From NCBI GenBank assembly GCA_029261815.1, contig JAJDAQ010000025.1:42999-106998 (forward strand): DNA of 64,000 nt, in the 5' to 3' direction. Below are positions 8,230 through 18,190 of this stretch, in pieces. The DNA is from Deltaproteobacteria bacterium. Lineage in GTDB: Bacteria > Myxococcota_A > UBA9160 > UBA6930. The notes beneath the pieces were generated by a model. The model saw only the letters and a program-made list of their open reading frames with translations, did not search any database and was not told where the DNA came from. Every line of letters begins with the position of its first letter. Within the stretch, counting starts at the first letter, position 1. A program made the position numbers and the translations under genes.

Positions 8230-11200
8230 TCAGAGCGTAGAGACGTAGGCCACAAGGTCGCGAAGATCGTCGGGCGAGAGCGTCAAGCCCATCGGCGGCA
8301 TCGCGCTCGCGGGCTCCGAGCGCGTCGCGATGGTGCGACGCGCGATCTGGACTTCTTCATCGCCAACCTTCAAGACGAGCGGATCGCCGTCAGACACCAA
8401 CGTGCCCGTCACCGGCGCACCGCCGACCTGCGTGACAGTCACGGTCGCGAAACCGAAGGCCAGTTCGGCCTGCGGCAGCAACACGCTCTCGAGGATGTAG
8501 GCTGCATTGCGACGTTCGGCGATCCCGGCAAGGTCCGGGCCCGCGCTCGCGCCGTGCCCGCCACCGCCATGGCAGCGGCGACAGTCGCCGTTCGACTCGA
8601 AGACGGCCTTTCCGGCGACCGGGTCACCGCCGGCCAGCGCCCACGCGCGGTCGGTCACAAGATCGCCCGTGCTCGTGAGCGCGTTGACACGACCCACAAG
8701 GGCCGGATTGCCCGCTTCGCGGACCGCGCCCAGCAGTTCGAGCTTGAGCGCCGCTGGAAGCGTGCCCTTCTCCCATGCCGCCACATCACGCTTGAGGAGT
8801 CCGGCCCCTCCGTGGGGAGCCAACATGCCGGCGAGCGTGATCGCGCGTTGCCGTTCCGCCGTCGTGGCGCCGCTCCCCAGTCCCTTCAGCGAGGCCAGCG
8901 CGCGCACCGGGTCGGTGGCGGCCAACGCGTCCCGGGCAGCGATCCGCAGCGTCGCGGAATCGCTGTTCAAGGCCGTCTCGATCGCAGCAGGCAGACCGGC
9001 TCCCTGGCGCCCGGCCAGCGCACCGAGCGCGGCAGCACGCTGCGCGCCGTCCTTCGACGGGTCGGCGATGAGCGACACCAGTGCATCGTCGGCCAGCGGC
9101 ACCCGGCCAACCGCGGTCGCGATCTCGAGCGCGCGGTCGGCGAACGGCCCGGCGACCAATGCGGGGCCGTGGGTGTCCAGCGCCGCATGCACCACCGAAG
9201 GCGGGCGTTTCGTCTGCGGCCGGAACCAACCCATCGCCAGATCGCGGGGCCCCGGGGCCGCGAACTCACCAAGGGTTTCGAGGGCGAGTGCGCGCATCGC
9301 CTTCGGATTGTCTTCGTCGGCGGCATGCGCCGCGATCGCGAGCGCAGCCCCCTCCGTGCCGGCATTCCGAGCCGCACCGATGACGCGGCGGTGGAGCGCG
9401 TGCGAGGTCTGGGGGTCGTCGTCGAGAAACGGCAGCACAGTCCCGGCCAGATCCGCCAGGGCACCCATCGCGCCCGCAATCGGCCGGTCATAGATGGCGC
9501 GTGCCGCCTCGACAACGAGCAGCGGATCCTCGTCGGAGAGGAACGCAGCAATGGCGGGGTCGTTCGACCGCCGGAATTGGAGCAGGACCGCGAGACGAAC
9601 CGCTCGGTCATCGTCCGCCACGCGCGCGGCTGCCGCTTCACGGTCGCCGATTCGATGCAGGGCGTACACGGCGGCATGCCGGAGCCAGGGATCGCGATCG
9701 GCCGTCCGCCCGACCAGGCCATACAGGGCGTCGACGGCCCCGGCATGGCCCAACGCACCCAACGCCTGCGCCGCAAAGAAGCGGACTCGCGGGCTCGACT
9801 CATCGAGCCACGGGATCAAACCCTCCGCGAGCCAGGTCGCTTTCGTTTCTCCGGCGACCTTGGCGAGCTGTGCTCGGATTTCCTCGGCCTCGCCCTCGAA
9901 CGCAGCCGTGTCTTCGATTCCGGCAGCCTGGAGCGCTGGTGCACCCAACTGCCCCAACCCCCAGAGCGCGTGCAGGCGCTGCAGCAGTTCGGCTTCCGAG
10001 TCCGCAAAGGCAGCGCCGAGTTCCTCGACCGCCTCTCGTTCCGCGAGTGCGAACTGCGCCCGCAACCGGACTCGTTGGTCCGCATGACCGAGGAGCGGCA
10101 CCAACTCCGCATCCGACTTCGCTTCGAGCCCGCCTTGAACCAGCGCGACGACTTCTGCGATCCGCGGGTCACCGGCGGCATCTTCGTGTCGCACCGTCAC
10201 GATTTCCTGGCCACCCGCGAACTGGTTGAAGTGCGAGACGTACACGCGCCCGTCGTACCCGAACGTGACGTCGGTCGGGATCACATCGCGCAGGAAGAGG
10301 TGTTCGTCCTTCATTGTGAAGCCCGCACCAGACGGTTCGAGGGCGAAAGACCAGACCCCGGAGATCGCTGCCTGATACTTGTAGTCGCCGAGGAAGAAAT
10401 GGCCGTCGTAGCGCTCGGGAAGACCGAGACCGGGGTAGTGCGCGAGGCCGGACGGCCCATCGGCCAGATGCGCGACGGGCGGAACCACCCAAGCCGGTTG
10501 CGTCTCGTGGTGCGTGTCCCACAACCGTTCGGCGACCCAGGGGCCGCGGATATAGTCGCCGACCAACGTCTGGTAGGGCATCGCCCAGCCGGTCTCGCCC
10601 CCTTCGACGAGATAGACGATGCGCGCCTTGTCGCCACCGTCACCGTTGTTGTCGCCCGTGAACAAGTTGCCGTAGGCGTCGAACGCCAGTTCCTGGGGGT
10701 TGCGCACGCCGGTGGCGAAGATTTCGAGTTCGCTGCCGTCCGGTTGCATCCGGAAGACGGCGCCGCGCCCGCCACCCATGGCGTCCTTGAGCACGCGCCC
10801 GTCCGGGGTCTTGACCCGGTAGCCGCGGTCGCCCATCGAGAAATAGATGCGGCCGTCCGGGCCCCAGACGAGTCCGTGCAGGTCATGGCCCTGCAGCGAC
10901 GTCGTCACGCCATACCCGCGCGACAACGTCGACTTGGCGTCCGCGATCCCGTCGCCATCCGTGTCATCGAAGCGATAGACGCCCGGGATCTCGGTCATCC
11001 ACACCGTGCCGTTACGAGCCAGGACGCCGGCTGCGATCCCATCGAGGCGTTCGTTGAAGCTCGCAATCACGCGCCGTTCGTCTGCGACGTCGTCGCCGTC
11101 AGTATCGAGATAGACGGTGAGATGGTCGGACCGGGCGGTGAAGGTCTCCGCCGGAACCGTGCCGTCGTCGATGTACTTCTGGTAATAGGCGTCACGGTCT

Positions 11201-11595
11201 TCAATCGACCGGGAGGCGAGGTCATCGAGGAGCCAGCGATCGTCGTGGCGTCGGTTGTCTTCGGCGCCGCCGAAGACGCGATCGCCTTCCGCCACATAGA
11301 CCCGCCCGAATTCGTCGACCTCGATCGCGACCGGGGTCGACGCAGTCAGCGCCGGCGGCGACCAGCTCGCAATGGTGAAGCCTTCGCCCGCGTCGGGTTT
11401 GCACTCCACGATCGCGCACTTTGCCATTCCGAAAACGGTGCTGGCGACGATCGGGATGAGCTGTGCGTAGGTCACGCCTTCACCGGCCTGGTCCTTGGCC
11501 CAGACCGTTGCGCCGACGATGCCGAGTCCCGCAAGCGTGACAAGAACGAGCACCGAAATAACGATCACTCGAATGAACCGACGAACGATGCTCAA
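8230..11595 (-). CDS. Membrane-bound heme dehydrogenase with HEAT repeats (PVC-type heme-binding)
   Basis: 1121 residues in three parts. An N-terminal anchor (about 8-30) is followed by a sorbosone/glucose-dehydrogenase-like beta-propeller (about 60-460; [47 protein letters not shown]). A long HEAT-repeat helical array spans about 470-960 ([20 protein letters not shown] and similar units). A c-type cytochrome domain at the end carries CRRCH (1005-1009) and [12 protein letters not shown] of the Pirellula-type heme domain. It likely oxidises a sugar or polyol in the periplasm and passes electrons to its heme (inference). The TTG start overlaps the Gfo/Idh stop (TTGA) and has GGGAG upstream. Confidence 0.85.
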   Translation of the reverse strand: MSIVRRFIRVIVISVLVLVTLAGLGIVGATVWAKDQAGEGVTYAQLIPIVASTVFGMAKCAIVECKPDAGEGFTIASWSPPALTASTPVAIEVDEFGRVYVAEGDRVFGGAEDNRRHDDRWLLDDLASRSIEDRDAYYQKYIDDGTVPAETFTARSDHLTVYLDTDGDDVADERRVIASFNERLDGIAAGVLARNGTVWMTEIPGVYRFDDTDGDGIADAKSTLSRGYGVTTSLQGHDLHGLVWGPDGRIYFSMGDRGYRVKTPDGRVLKDAMGGGRGAVFRMQPDGSELEIFATGVRNPQELAFDAYGNLFTGDNNGDGGDKARIVYLVEGGETGWAMPYQTLVGDYIRGPWVAERLWDTHHETQPAWVVPPVAHLADGPSGLAHYPGLGLPERYDGHFFLGDYKYQAAISGVWSFALEPSGAGFTMKDEHLFLRDVIPTDVTFGYDGRVYVSHFNQFAGGQEIVTVRHEDAAGDPRIAEVVALVQGGLEAKSDAELVPLLGHADQRVRLRAQFALAEREAVEELGAAFADSEAELLQRLHALWGLGQLGAPALQAAGIEDTAAFEGEAEEIRAQLAKVAGETKATWLAEGLIPWLDESSPRVRFFAAQALGALGHAGAVDALYGLVGRTADRDPWLRHAAVYALHRIGDREAAAARVADDDRAVRLAVLLQFRRSNDPAIAAFLSDEDPLLVVEAARAIYDRPIAGAMGALADLAGTVLPFLDDDPQTSHALHRRVIGAARNAGTEGAALAIAAHAADEDNPKAMRALALETLGEFAAPGPRDLAMGWFRPQTKRPPSVVHAALDTHGPALVAGPFADRALEIATAVGRVPLADDALVSLIADPSKDGAQRAAALGALAGRQGAGLPAAIETALNSDSATLRIAARDALAATDPVRALASLKGLGSGATTAERQRAITLAGMLAPHGGAGLLKRDVAAWEKGTLPAALKLELLGAVREAGNPALVGRVNALTSTGDLVTDRAWALAGGDPVAGKAVFESNGDCRRCHGGGGHGASAGPDLAGIAERRNAAYILESVLLPQAELAFGFATVTVTQVGGAPVTGTLVSDGDPLVLKVGDEEVQIARRTIATRSEPASAMPPMGLTLSPDDLRDLVAYVSTL

Positions 11596-12713
11596 ACGCG
11601 CTCCCAGGTCCGACTCGCGGCCGACCGTTCGATGGCGTCGAGCACCATCTGATTCTGAAGGCCGTCACCGAAATCCGGTTTCGGCTGCGACCCCTCGGCG
11701 AGTCCAATCAAGAGATCGAGCACCGTGTGCGTGAACGTGTGCTCGTAACCGATGATGTGTCCGGGCGGCCACCATGCACGCACGTACCGATGTGCCTCGT
11801 CGGTCGCCAGGATCGTGCGGAAGCCAGAGTCCGGCCCCTGCTCCTCGTAGCACTCGAGTTCATTCATGCGTTCGAGATCGAAGACCAGACTCCCCGTCGA
11901 CCCGTTGATCTCGAAGCGGTTGTAGTTCTTGCGTCCGGGCGCGAAGCGCGTGCCCTCGACGCTGCCGATCGCGCCGTTCTCGAAACGAACCAGGGCCAAT
12001 GCCGCATCGTCGACATCGACGACGCCGGTTCCCGAACCATCTTCGAGGGGGCGCTCGTCAATGAAGGTCTTGAGGAGACCCGACACTTCCTGGACCTCAC
12101 CCACGAGGAAACGCGCGAGATCGAGCGAATGGGAGCCGATGTCGCCCAATGCCCCGCTGCCGGCCTTCGCCTTCTCGAGGCGCCATACCCGCGGAAACTC
12201 TGGATCCACGATCCAGTCCTGGAGATAGGTTCCGCGATAGTGGTGAATGCGACCGATCCGGCCCTCATCGATGAACCGCTTCGCGAGTTGAACCGCGGGT
12301 GCGCGTCGATAGTTGTGGCATAGCATGTGGAGGACTCCGGCCTTCTCCACGGCATCTTTCATCTGCTGCGCTTCATCGACCGAATTGGCCAATGGCTTCT
12401 CACAGAGGATCGTCTTGCCCGCCGCCGCGGCACCCAACACCATCGGAAGGTGTGCGTTGCCGGGCGTGCAGATATCGACCACGTCGATGTCCGGCCGCGC
12501 GACGACCTCCTCCCAGGAGGTGGCACTCTGTTCGAAGCCGAAGCGCTCAGCAGCCTTCTCGACCTCAGCGGCATTGCGGCCGCATATGACCTTCAGCACC
12601 GGTTCGTACGGCGCATCATCAAAGAACCGTGCCACCTGACGCCATGCGTTCGAGTGCGCACGGCCCATGAACTGGTAGCCAATCATCGCCACATTGAGCT
12701 TCGGTCGGGACAT
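11592..12713 (-). CDS. Gfo/Idh/MocA family NAD(P)-dependent oxidoreductase
   Basis: 373 residues, typical length. The N-terminal Rossmann domain has [13 protein letters not shown] (8-20) and the family signature CEKPLANS (104-111) with the Lys of the EKP motif; a C-terminal alpha/beta domain includes [14 protein letters not shown], where the GxHxxD-type His-Asp pair is expected to help catalysis. The enzymes oxidise or reduce sugars, inositols or their keto forms. No signal peptide, so cytosolic. It is the second gene of the operon, 18 bases after the isomerase and overlapping the heme dehydrogenase start by 4 bases. The context points to keto-sugar or inositol-type metabolism. Confidence 0.9.
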   Translation of the reverse strand: MSRPKLNVAMIGYQFMGRAHSNAWRQVARFFDDAPYEPVLKVICGRNAAEVEKAAERFGFEQSATSWEEVVARPDIDVVDICTPGNAHLPMVLGAAAAGKTILCEKPLANSVDEAQQMKDAVEKAGVLHMLCHNYRRAPAVQLAKRFIDEGRIGRIHHYRGTYLQDWIVDPEFPRVWRLEKAKAGSGALGDIGSHSLDLARFLVGEVQEVSGLLKTFIDERPLEDGSGTGVVDVDDAALALVRFENGAIGSVEGTRFAPGRKNYNRFEINGSTGSLVFDLERMNELECYEEQGPDSGFRTILATDEAHRYVRAWWPPGHIIGYEHTFTHTVLDLLIGLAEGSQPKPDFGDGLQNQMVLDAIERSAASRTWERV

Positions 12714-12731
12714 CGGAGAGGGTCCTCTTGG

Positions 12732-13973
12732 CTAACTTCGGTAGGCCTGACGGCCCATCCCCTGCACGGGGATTCCCTGCGCCGGGAGGACCTCCTGCTG
12801 CAAGGCGTACATACACGCCGCAGCACGGTCGATGTTTCGCGAGAAGGCAATCGAACCCGCCAGGATCGGTTGAAGGGCGTCCTTGTCCTGCACGCGCGCG
12901 GGCCCGTATTCGTGCTCGACGATGAGCGGCGTTTTCGCCGGGTCGATGTCGAGCAGTTCGCGGGCCGCGAGTTGATGATCGAGCCAATCGACCGTGCGAT
13001 TCTGGAGGTATGCCAGCGGGTCATGGCGGGCGGTGCCCGGGAGCTCGTGCTCGCATAGCACCGTCTGCTTGGCCCAGGCGTTTCCCTGATCAGCCGGGTT
13101 CGGCGAAGGCTTGCCATCGATCCAGTCGCCGCGCTCGATGGTCTGGCCGCCATAACCCCAGGCCGAAACGCCCTTGGAATCCACGACCTGGCCCTTCACG
13201 TGAAAACCCGAGATCAGGAAACCGTAGCCCTCGTCCTTGAGGAACTGGAAGATCGAGCGCGTATCCTGCCCCATCAACACGGCGTGCGACGGGTCGTAGT
13301 GGATGCGCAACTGGTCTCCCACACCGTGCTTTTCACAGATGCGATGCAACGCGATCCAGGTCCCAGGCGTGTACGCGATGTTGTTGTGGAAGTTGTCGCC
13401 CGTGGTCCATCCCGGCATCGGACACTGCTCGATCCGGTACTCGAGCCCGCGAGCCTTCGCCTCTTTCAACAGCGGAATGAAACTCTGCTCGAAGTCGATC
13501 AGGTTCTCGTCCATCGACAAGGATTGGTTTCGGCCGACGAAACCGCATACCGCAGGTGCGCCGAGGAGTGCGGCGGCGTCAAATACGCGGATCATGAAGT
13601 CGTGCTTCCGCTCGCGCACCTTCGCGTTCTCGTGAAGCATGTCGTCGAAATAGCCGATGTCGGCGATCTCCACGCCGCTGGCCTTCACCGCAGCCGCGAC
13701 ACGATCCGCGCGTGCCCGATCGAACGGCGCCCGCAGGTCGAGGGTGTTCGCCACCGGATCGAGCATCGCCTCCGCGGGAATGTCGGATTCATCGGGATGG
13801 AGCGCGGCGGCGAGCTGGATGCACTCGACGTCGAGTTCGGCGGCAAAATCCAGCCACTCCTCGATCGCCAGATCCGGGTCCGGATCCCGCTTCTCCCGCG
13901 GCGTCAGTTCCTGCAACGCAGCCGTCAGCACGCCTACGGGCATGAACGCGGGCTCGAACGCTTTGACGGACAT
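12732..13973 (-). CDS. Sugar phosphate isomerase/epimerase-like TIM-barrel protein
   Basis: 413 residues of the xylose-isomerase-like TIM-barrel superfamily, which isomerises or epimerises keto-sugars with a divalent metal. Recognisable strands: [55 protein letters not shown] (metal Glu), [11 protein letters not shown] (metal Asp/His) and SGFHVKGQ. It is longer than the common 280-residue relatives because of extra loops and a C-terminal extension. It is the first gene of the four-gene operon, with GGAGG 6 bases before the ATG. Together with Gfo/Idh, a heme dehydrogenase and ThuA it suggests oxidation then rearrangement of a carbohydrate. The exact substrate is unknown. Confidence 0.85.
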   Translation of the reverse strand: MSVKAFEPAFMPVGVLTAALQELTPREKRDPDPDLAIEEWLDFAAELDVECIQLAAALHPDESDIPAEAMLDPVANTLDLRAPFDRARADRVAAAVKASGVEIADIGYFDDMLHENAKVRERKHDFMIRVFDAAALLGAPAVCGFVGRNQSLSMDENLIDFEQSFIPLLKEAKARGLEYRIEQCPMPGWTTGDNFHNNIAYTPGTWIALHRICEKHGVGDQLRIHYDPSHAVLMGQDTRSIFQFLKDEGYGFLISGFHVKGQVVDSKGVSAWGYGGQTIERGDWIDGKPSPNPADQGNAWAKQTVLCEHELPGTARHDPLAYLQNRTVDWLDHQLAARELLDIDPAKTPLIVEHEYGPARVQDKDALQPILAGSIAFSRNIDRAAACMYALQQEVLPAQGIPVQGMGRQAYRS

Positions 13974-14063
13974 GGCAACCTCCGAAGGGAGGCGTCACGT
14001 TACCACGGTCGCCGGGCCGATCGCCCCGCGCCAACGCGTCGTGAGCGCGGGGAGCAAGGCAGC

Positions 14064-15095
14064 ATGCGGGTCGCAGTGACAGGCGGAACCGGCTTCATTG
14101 GATGGCATACGGCGAGGGCCCTGACGGCGGCCGGCCACCAGGTACGCGCGCTGGTTCGAGACGCGGAAAAAGGCGCGCGCCTGCTGGAACCGATCGGCAT
14201 CGGTTCGCAGGATCGAATCACCGGCGACATGGCCGACCCCGACGCGGTCGCCCGGCTGCTCGATGGGCTTGGGCCGGACGACGGCGTCGTTCATGCCGCC
14301 GCTGCGGTTTCGGTCACGGATCCGTCGCTCGGCGCGGCGGCCTTCGCTGCCAACGAGCGCGGCGTCGAATGCGTGATTGGCCAGGCGCACGACGGCGGTG
14401 TTGGCGCCATCGTCTACGTCTCGAGCAGCATCGTACTCTTCACCCCGGGAAAGCCGACCGTCGACACTTCGCCGGTCGCACCCGCGCGCACGCACTACAG
14501 CCGATCGAAAGCCGCCAGTGAGGCATTCGTGCGCGCGCGCATGGACGCAGGCGCGCCGATCGCGGCGGTCTATCCCACCGGTGTCGTAGGGCCCGAAGAC
14601 CCCGGTGCGAGCGAAAGTGTGAAGGCGTACCGCGGGTTCCTGCGCACCACGCTCCAGACTTCGGGCGGAACCCAGTTCGTCGACGTTCGCGACCTGGCGA
14701 AGCTACTCGTCGCAGCGCTGGAACAGCGCGCGACCGGCCGCGTGCTCGCGGGCGGCCACTATTTCCTTTGGGACGAATTCACGGACCTGATCGAGGAAGT
14801 CAGCGGACGCCGCCCTGGGCGAATGCGGGCACCCGGCTTTGCGCTCCGCGCGGCTGGACGCGTGTTCGATCTCGTCGCCTCGGTATCGGGGCGACGCTTT
14901 CCCATCTCGGGCGAGGGCATGGAGATCGCGACGCGCATGCGGCCGGCCACCGACTCGGCCGCCCTTGCAAAGTTGGGGATCCGCTGGCGCGACGCCCACG
15001 ACACCCTCGCCGATCTCTACCTGGATCTGCATCACAAGGGTCGCGTTCGCGCGGAGGCCATTCCCCGGTTGGTGCGAGCGTCGGCCGCCGACTGA
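14064..15095 (+). CDS. NAD-dependent epimerase/dehydratase (extended SDR)
   Basis: 343 residues. The Rossmann signature TGGTGFIGWHTARAL is at residues 6-20; VVHAAAAVS follows, then YVSSSIVLF and the catalytic Tyr-Lys pair in HYSRSKAASE. The C-terminal half (RRPGRMRAPGFALR) resembles the atypical or 3-beta-HSD-like subfamily, which acts on nucleotide sugars, flavonoid-like or sterol-like substrates. The open frame extends far upstream but only antisense to the isomerase gene; the ATG at 14064 has GGGGAG upstream and starts the Rossmann motif at once. Divergent from the sugar operon, convergent with the crotonase gene. Confidence 0.85.
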   Translation: MRVAVTGGTGFIGWHTARALTAAGHQVRALVRDAEKGARLLEPIGIGSQDRITGDMADPDAVARLLDGLGPDDGVVHAAAAVSVTDPSLGAAAFAANERGVECVIGQAHDGGVGAIVYVSSSIVLFTPGKPTVDTSPVAPARTHYSRSKAASEAFVRARMDAGAPIAAVYPTGVVGPEDPGASESVKAYRGFLRTTLQTSGGTQFVDVRDLAKLLVAALEQRATGRVLAGGHYFLWDEFTDLIEEVSGRRPGRMRAPGFALRAAGRVFDLVASVSGRRFPISGEGMEIATRMRPATDSAALAKLGIRWRDAHDTLADLYLDLHHKGRVRAEAIPRLVRASAAD

Positions 15096-15113
15096 TCCGC
15101 CGACCGAGGCGCC

Positions 15114-15896
15114 CTACTTTCGAAACTGCTTGAAGTCCGGCGTCCGCTTTTCCATGAAGGCCTTCACGGCCTCGATGTTCTCGGGAGATCCCGCGAGTTC
15201 CATCATGCGTTCGTCTTCGATCTTGCGCGCAGCTTCGATGCCGGCATGGTGCGCGACCTGGAGTGTTTGCTTGATGGCGCGCAGTGCCGACACCGGCCAC
15301 TGCGCCATCTCGCGCGCCTTCGCCAGTGTCGCACCCAGCACTTCGTCGTCCGGCAGCTTTCGCGCCGCCATTCCGAGTTCGACCGCACGATCGGCGTCGA
15401 TCCACTCGGCCGTGAACATCAACTCTGCCGCGCGCTGTCGGCCAATGTTGGCCTGCAGCGTGTAGCTGCTCGCGATCTCCGGAACGAGTCCCAGGTTTGC
15501 GAACGGGAAGCGCATCTTCAGGCTCTCGCCCACGTAGACCACATCGCACGCGAGCGTGATGGTGGCCCCACCACCGACGGCGGAGCCCTGTGCGGCGGCC
15601 AGCAAGGGCTTGTCGAAAGCAAAGATCTCTTCCACACAGTGGAAGAAACCGCTGGCATGGCCGTCCTTGCGCGGCGGGCGGTCGCCACCGCCGAACGATG
15701 CCAGGTCGACACCGGAGGAGAAGTGTCCGCCGGCACCGGTCAGCACGACCACGGCCACGGCCGGATCGTTGCGGGCTTCGGTCAAGGCGTCCGCAAGTCC
15801 GTCCCATTGGTCTTCGTCGAACGCATTGCGCCGTTCCGGCCGGTTCAAGGTAAGGAGGAGAACGCCGTCGTCGTCGAGTTCGTGGAGGGGGCTCAT
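15114..15896 (-). CDS. Enoyl-CoA isomerase-type crotonase
   Basis: 260 residues of the crotonase fold: LTLNRPERRNAF, the oxyanion loops SSGVDLASF and GSAVGGGATITLACD. The two glutamates of true enoyl-CoA hydratases are absent (GGGAT instead of GGGxE; FPF instead of xPE). Instead Glu sits in NLGLVPEIASSY, the position used by delta3-delta2-enoyl-CoA isomerases (PECI/ECI2 type). This points to shifting a double bond in unsaturated acyl-CoA rather than hydration (inference from family knowledge). The C-terminal helix RTPDFKQFRK is typical of the subfamily. No operon partner is obvious; the next gene upstream on this strand is 42 bases away. Confidence 0.85.
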   Translation of the reverse strand: MSPLHELDDDGVLLLTLNRPERRNAFDEDQWDGLADALTEARNDPAVAVVVLTGAGGHFSSGVDLASFGGGDRPPRKDGHASGFFHCVEEIFAFDKPLLAAAQGSAVGGGATITLACDVVYVGESLKMRFPFANLGLVPEIASSYTLQANIGRQRAAELMFTAEWIDADRAVELGMAARKLPDDEVLGATLAKAREMAQWPVSALRAIKQTLQVAHHAGIEAARKIEDERMMELAGSPENIEAVKAFMEKRTPDFKQFRK

Positions 15897-15938
15897 GGCG
15901 GCAGGGTGGCCGATCTGGGTCGCGCAGGAAAGGCCGCG

Positions 15939-16796
15939 CTAGCCCGCGTGCTCGCTCCACTGCGCCTTCATGAAGGCGAGGCCGTCCCGGGCGAGTTGCT
16001 CCTCGCTCTCGAACATCGGCCGCCAGATCTTGGTGGCCGCGGCCAGACTGGGCAGCAGTCCCCCGAATGCTTCGATCGTGAGCCAGCCGTCGTAGCCGAT
16101 TGCGGCCAATGCCTGGAAGGTCTCGGTCCAACGCACCTGGCCCGCGCCTGGCGTTCCGCGGTCGTTCTCGGAGATGTGGACGTGACGGATCGCATCACCG
16201 GTTGCCCGAATCGCTTCCGCGGCGGACTTCTCTTCGATGTTGGCGTGGAAGGTGTCGTAGTGAACGCCCACGTTCGGGGCGCCCACGTCGCGCACGTAGC
16301 GCAGCGTGTCGGCCGAGCAGTTCAACAGGTAGATCTCGAAGCGATTCAGGAACTCGAATGCGAGGCTGACGTCGCGCGTGGCCGCATGGGTTGCCACCTC
16401 CTGCATGACGTCGACACTCCGGCTCCACTCGTCTGGAGTGGGGCCCGCTCCCGAGAACTCGCCGATCGCGGCGTAGAGCGGACCGCCAAGGACGCGCCCA
16501 CCCGCGGCCGCGCACGCGTCCACGGCCTGGGTCAGATGGGCGACGGCGGCACGGCGCACGGCGGCATCGGGCGAGATCGGGTCTGCGTCCGCCGGGCAAA
16601 CGGTCACGCCCGTGCGCTCCAGGCCCATGTCGTCCAACCGTGCGCCCATCGCCGCGAACGCGTCGGGGTCAACGGTTCCCATGATGGGCAGTTCGAGTCC
16701 GTCGAATCCCATGGCGCGAAGGCGCTCATAGAGCGGTAGATGCGCCTCGTCGGTGGGCGCATCCGTCCACAGGAACAGGTTCATGCCGAATTTCAT
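15939..16796 (-). CDS. Sugar phosphate isomerase/epimerase (TIM barrel)
   Basis: 285 residues, full length for the IolE/EboC/hydroxypyruvate-isomerase-like group. It starts MKFGMNLFLWTDAP and shows FDGLELPIMG, FEFLNRFEIYLLN (metal Glu), NVGVHYDTFHANIEE (metal Asp/His), RHVHISENDRGTPGAG and a final Glu in WLTIEAFGG, matching D-tagatose/D-psicose 3-epimerase-like enzymes. It likely epimerises a ketose or a keto-inositol. TGGAGG lies just upstream of the ATG and TATCCT further up (16821-16816). It is divergent from the MFS transporter, which may import the sugar (inference). Confidence 0.88.
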   Translation of the reverse strand: MKFGMNLFLWTDAPTDEAHLPLYERLRAMGFDGLELPIMGTVDPDAFAAMGARLDDMGLERTGVTVCPADADPISPDAAVRRAAVAHLTQAVDACAAAGGRVLGGPLYAAIGEFSGAGPTPDEWSRSVDVMQEVATHAATRDVSLAFEFLNRFEIYLLNCSADTLRYVRDVGAPNVGVHYDTFHANIEEKSAAEAIRATGDAIRHVHISENDRGTPGAGQVRWTETFQALAAIGYDGWLTIEAFGGLLPSLAAATKIWRPMFESEEQLARDGLAFMKAQWSEHAG

Positions 16797-16854
16797 GGAG
16801 CCTCCAGGACCGCCCAGGATACAGAGCGCGGCCCGATTCGCGGCGATTGCTTTC

Positions 16855-16884
16855 TTGCTGTGCGCCGCACCACACCCGTATGCT
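16855..16884 (+). promoter_or_regulatory. Promoter of the MFS transporter gene
   Basis: TTGCTG (16855-16860) and TATGCT (16879-16884) are separated by 18 bases. The ATG at 16892 begins only 7 bases after the -10 box, suggesting a leaderless mRNA. On the other strand TATCCT (16821-16816) may serve the divergent isomerase gene. Confidence 0.5.
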
Positions 16885-16891
16885 GCGAACC

Positions 16892-18190
16892 ATGAACGAC
16901 GCCGCGCCCGACTTTCCTCGCTCCAAGATCTTCGTGTTGAGCTCGCTCGCCCTGTTCACGGCGGGGCTCAGCTTCGCGCTACGGGCGGCCATCATCACGG
17001 CGATCGAACGGGATGTCATCGCCGAGATCGCCCCGGGACGGTCCGGTGAACTCGCGGGCGCCCTGCTCGGGACCGCATTCCTCGGGTTCGCTCTCACCCT
17101 CTTCCTGGGCTCGGTGTTTCTGGAACGCATCGGGATGGGCCGCGGCATCTTGCTGAGCGGACTCTGCTTCGCCGTCGGCACAGGCTTGTCGGTCTCGGCC
17201 GACTCGCTGTCGACGGGCCAGGGGGTCTACGACCTTCTGCGTATCGGCTTCCTATTGTCGGGGCTCGGATGGGGCTTCATGGAAGCGTCCGTCAATCCGC
17301 TGACCGCGGCCCTCTACCCGGATGACAAGACCAATCGACTCAACGTCGTGCACGCCTGGTGGCCGGCAGGCGTGATCGCGGGCGGCCTCATCGGCGTGAG
17401 CGCAGCCTCGTTGGGCCTCGATTGGCGCGGGCAATTCGCCTTCGTCGTGTTGCCCGCACTTGTTTGCATCGGCCTCACGATCGGAACCCGCTTCCCACAG
17501 ACCGAGCGCGCCAGCATGGGCGTTTCGATGGGCGAGATGTTCGCCGAGATTCCGAAGCAGCCGATGTTCGTGCTCTGGTGGCTCTGCATGCTGCTGACCG
17601 CGGCGGCCGAACTCGCGCCCGGACAGTGGATCGACTTCACGCTGACGCGCTCGGTCGGCATGCGCGGCATCTGGCTCGTCATCTACGTGAACGGAATGAT
17701 GTTCGCGCTGCGGCATTTCGCCGGCCCGATCGCGCATCGCCTCTCGAACGTCGTGATGCTTTGGCTGAGCGCGATCCTCGCCACGGCGGGCCTGTTACTG
17801 CTGCCACTCGCAACATCGCCCCTGACGGGACTCGCGGTCGCAACGGTCTGGGGCCTCGGCGTCTGCTTCTTGTGGCCCACGATGTTGGCCAACGTCTCGG
17901 AGCGCTACCCGCGCGGCGGCGAACTCTTCATCGGCCTGATGGGCGTCGCGGGCGCACTCGCCATCCAGTACGTGCTGCCCGCCATGGGCGCGATCTTCGA
18001 TCGGGAACGACGTGCGCTGGCCGGCGGCGAAGAGGCCTTCGCCGCGTTGGCACCCGAGGCCCAAGGCCCCATCCTGCATGCGGCGACGCAGGCCTCGTTC
18101 CACAACCTCGCCGCCTGGGTCGCGGTCCTCATCGTCGTATTTGGCGCGATCGCGCTCTACGAGCGGAAACGCATCACAGCAACCAACTAA
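16892..18190 (+). CDS. MFS transporter
   Basis: 432 residues with about 12 hydrophobic segments, the size of a Major Facilitator permease. Helix 1 begins FVLSSLALFTAGLSF; the central loop (FPQTERASMGVSMGEMFAEI) separates the two six-helix halves. The loop after helix 2 (ERIGMGRG) fits the family's RxGRR-like motif loosely. GFMEASVNPLTAALYP and LNVVHAWWPAG resemble FucP/sugar-type MFS permeases, where an N and H-W motif line the pore, so a sugar substrate is plausible. The ATG at 16892 is preferred over an upstream TTG because the promoter leaves no room for the longer form. It ends in a shared CTAA overlap with D-aminoacylase 1. Confidence 0.88.
   Translation: MNDAAPDFPRSKIFVLSSLALFTAGLSFALRAAIITAIERDVIAEIAPGRSGELAGALLGTAFLGFALTLFLGSVFLERIGMGRGILLSGLCFAVGTGLSVSADSLSTGQGVYDLLRIGFLLSGLGWGFMEASVNPLTAALYPDDKTNRLNVVHAWWPAGVIAGGLIGVSAASLGLDWRGQFAFVVLPALVCIGLTIGTRFPQTERASMGVSMGEMFAEIPKQPMFVLWWLCMLLTAAAELAPGQWIDFTLTRSVGMRGIWLVIYVNGMMFALRHFAGPIAHRLSNVVMLWLSAILATAGLLLLPLATSPLTGLAVATVWGLGVCFLWPTMLANVSERYPRGGELFIGLMGVAGALAIQYVLPAMGAIFDRERRALAGGEEAFAALAPEAQGPILHAATQASFHNLAAWVAVLIVVFGAIALYERKRITATN

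Noticed and set aside
8134..11652. 1172-codon open frame on the plus strand
   Set aside because: It is antisense to the heme/HEAT dehydrogenase, whose frame has clear motifs; high GC makes long shadow frames. The translation shows no domain and is Arg/His-rich.
13200..14063. 288-codon N-terminal extension of the epimerase frame
   Set aside because: It is antisense to the isomerase gene; the Rossmann motif and a ribosome site start at 14064.
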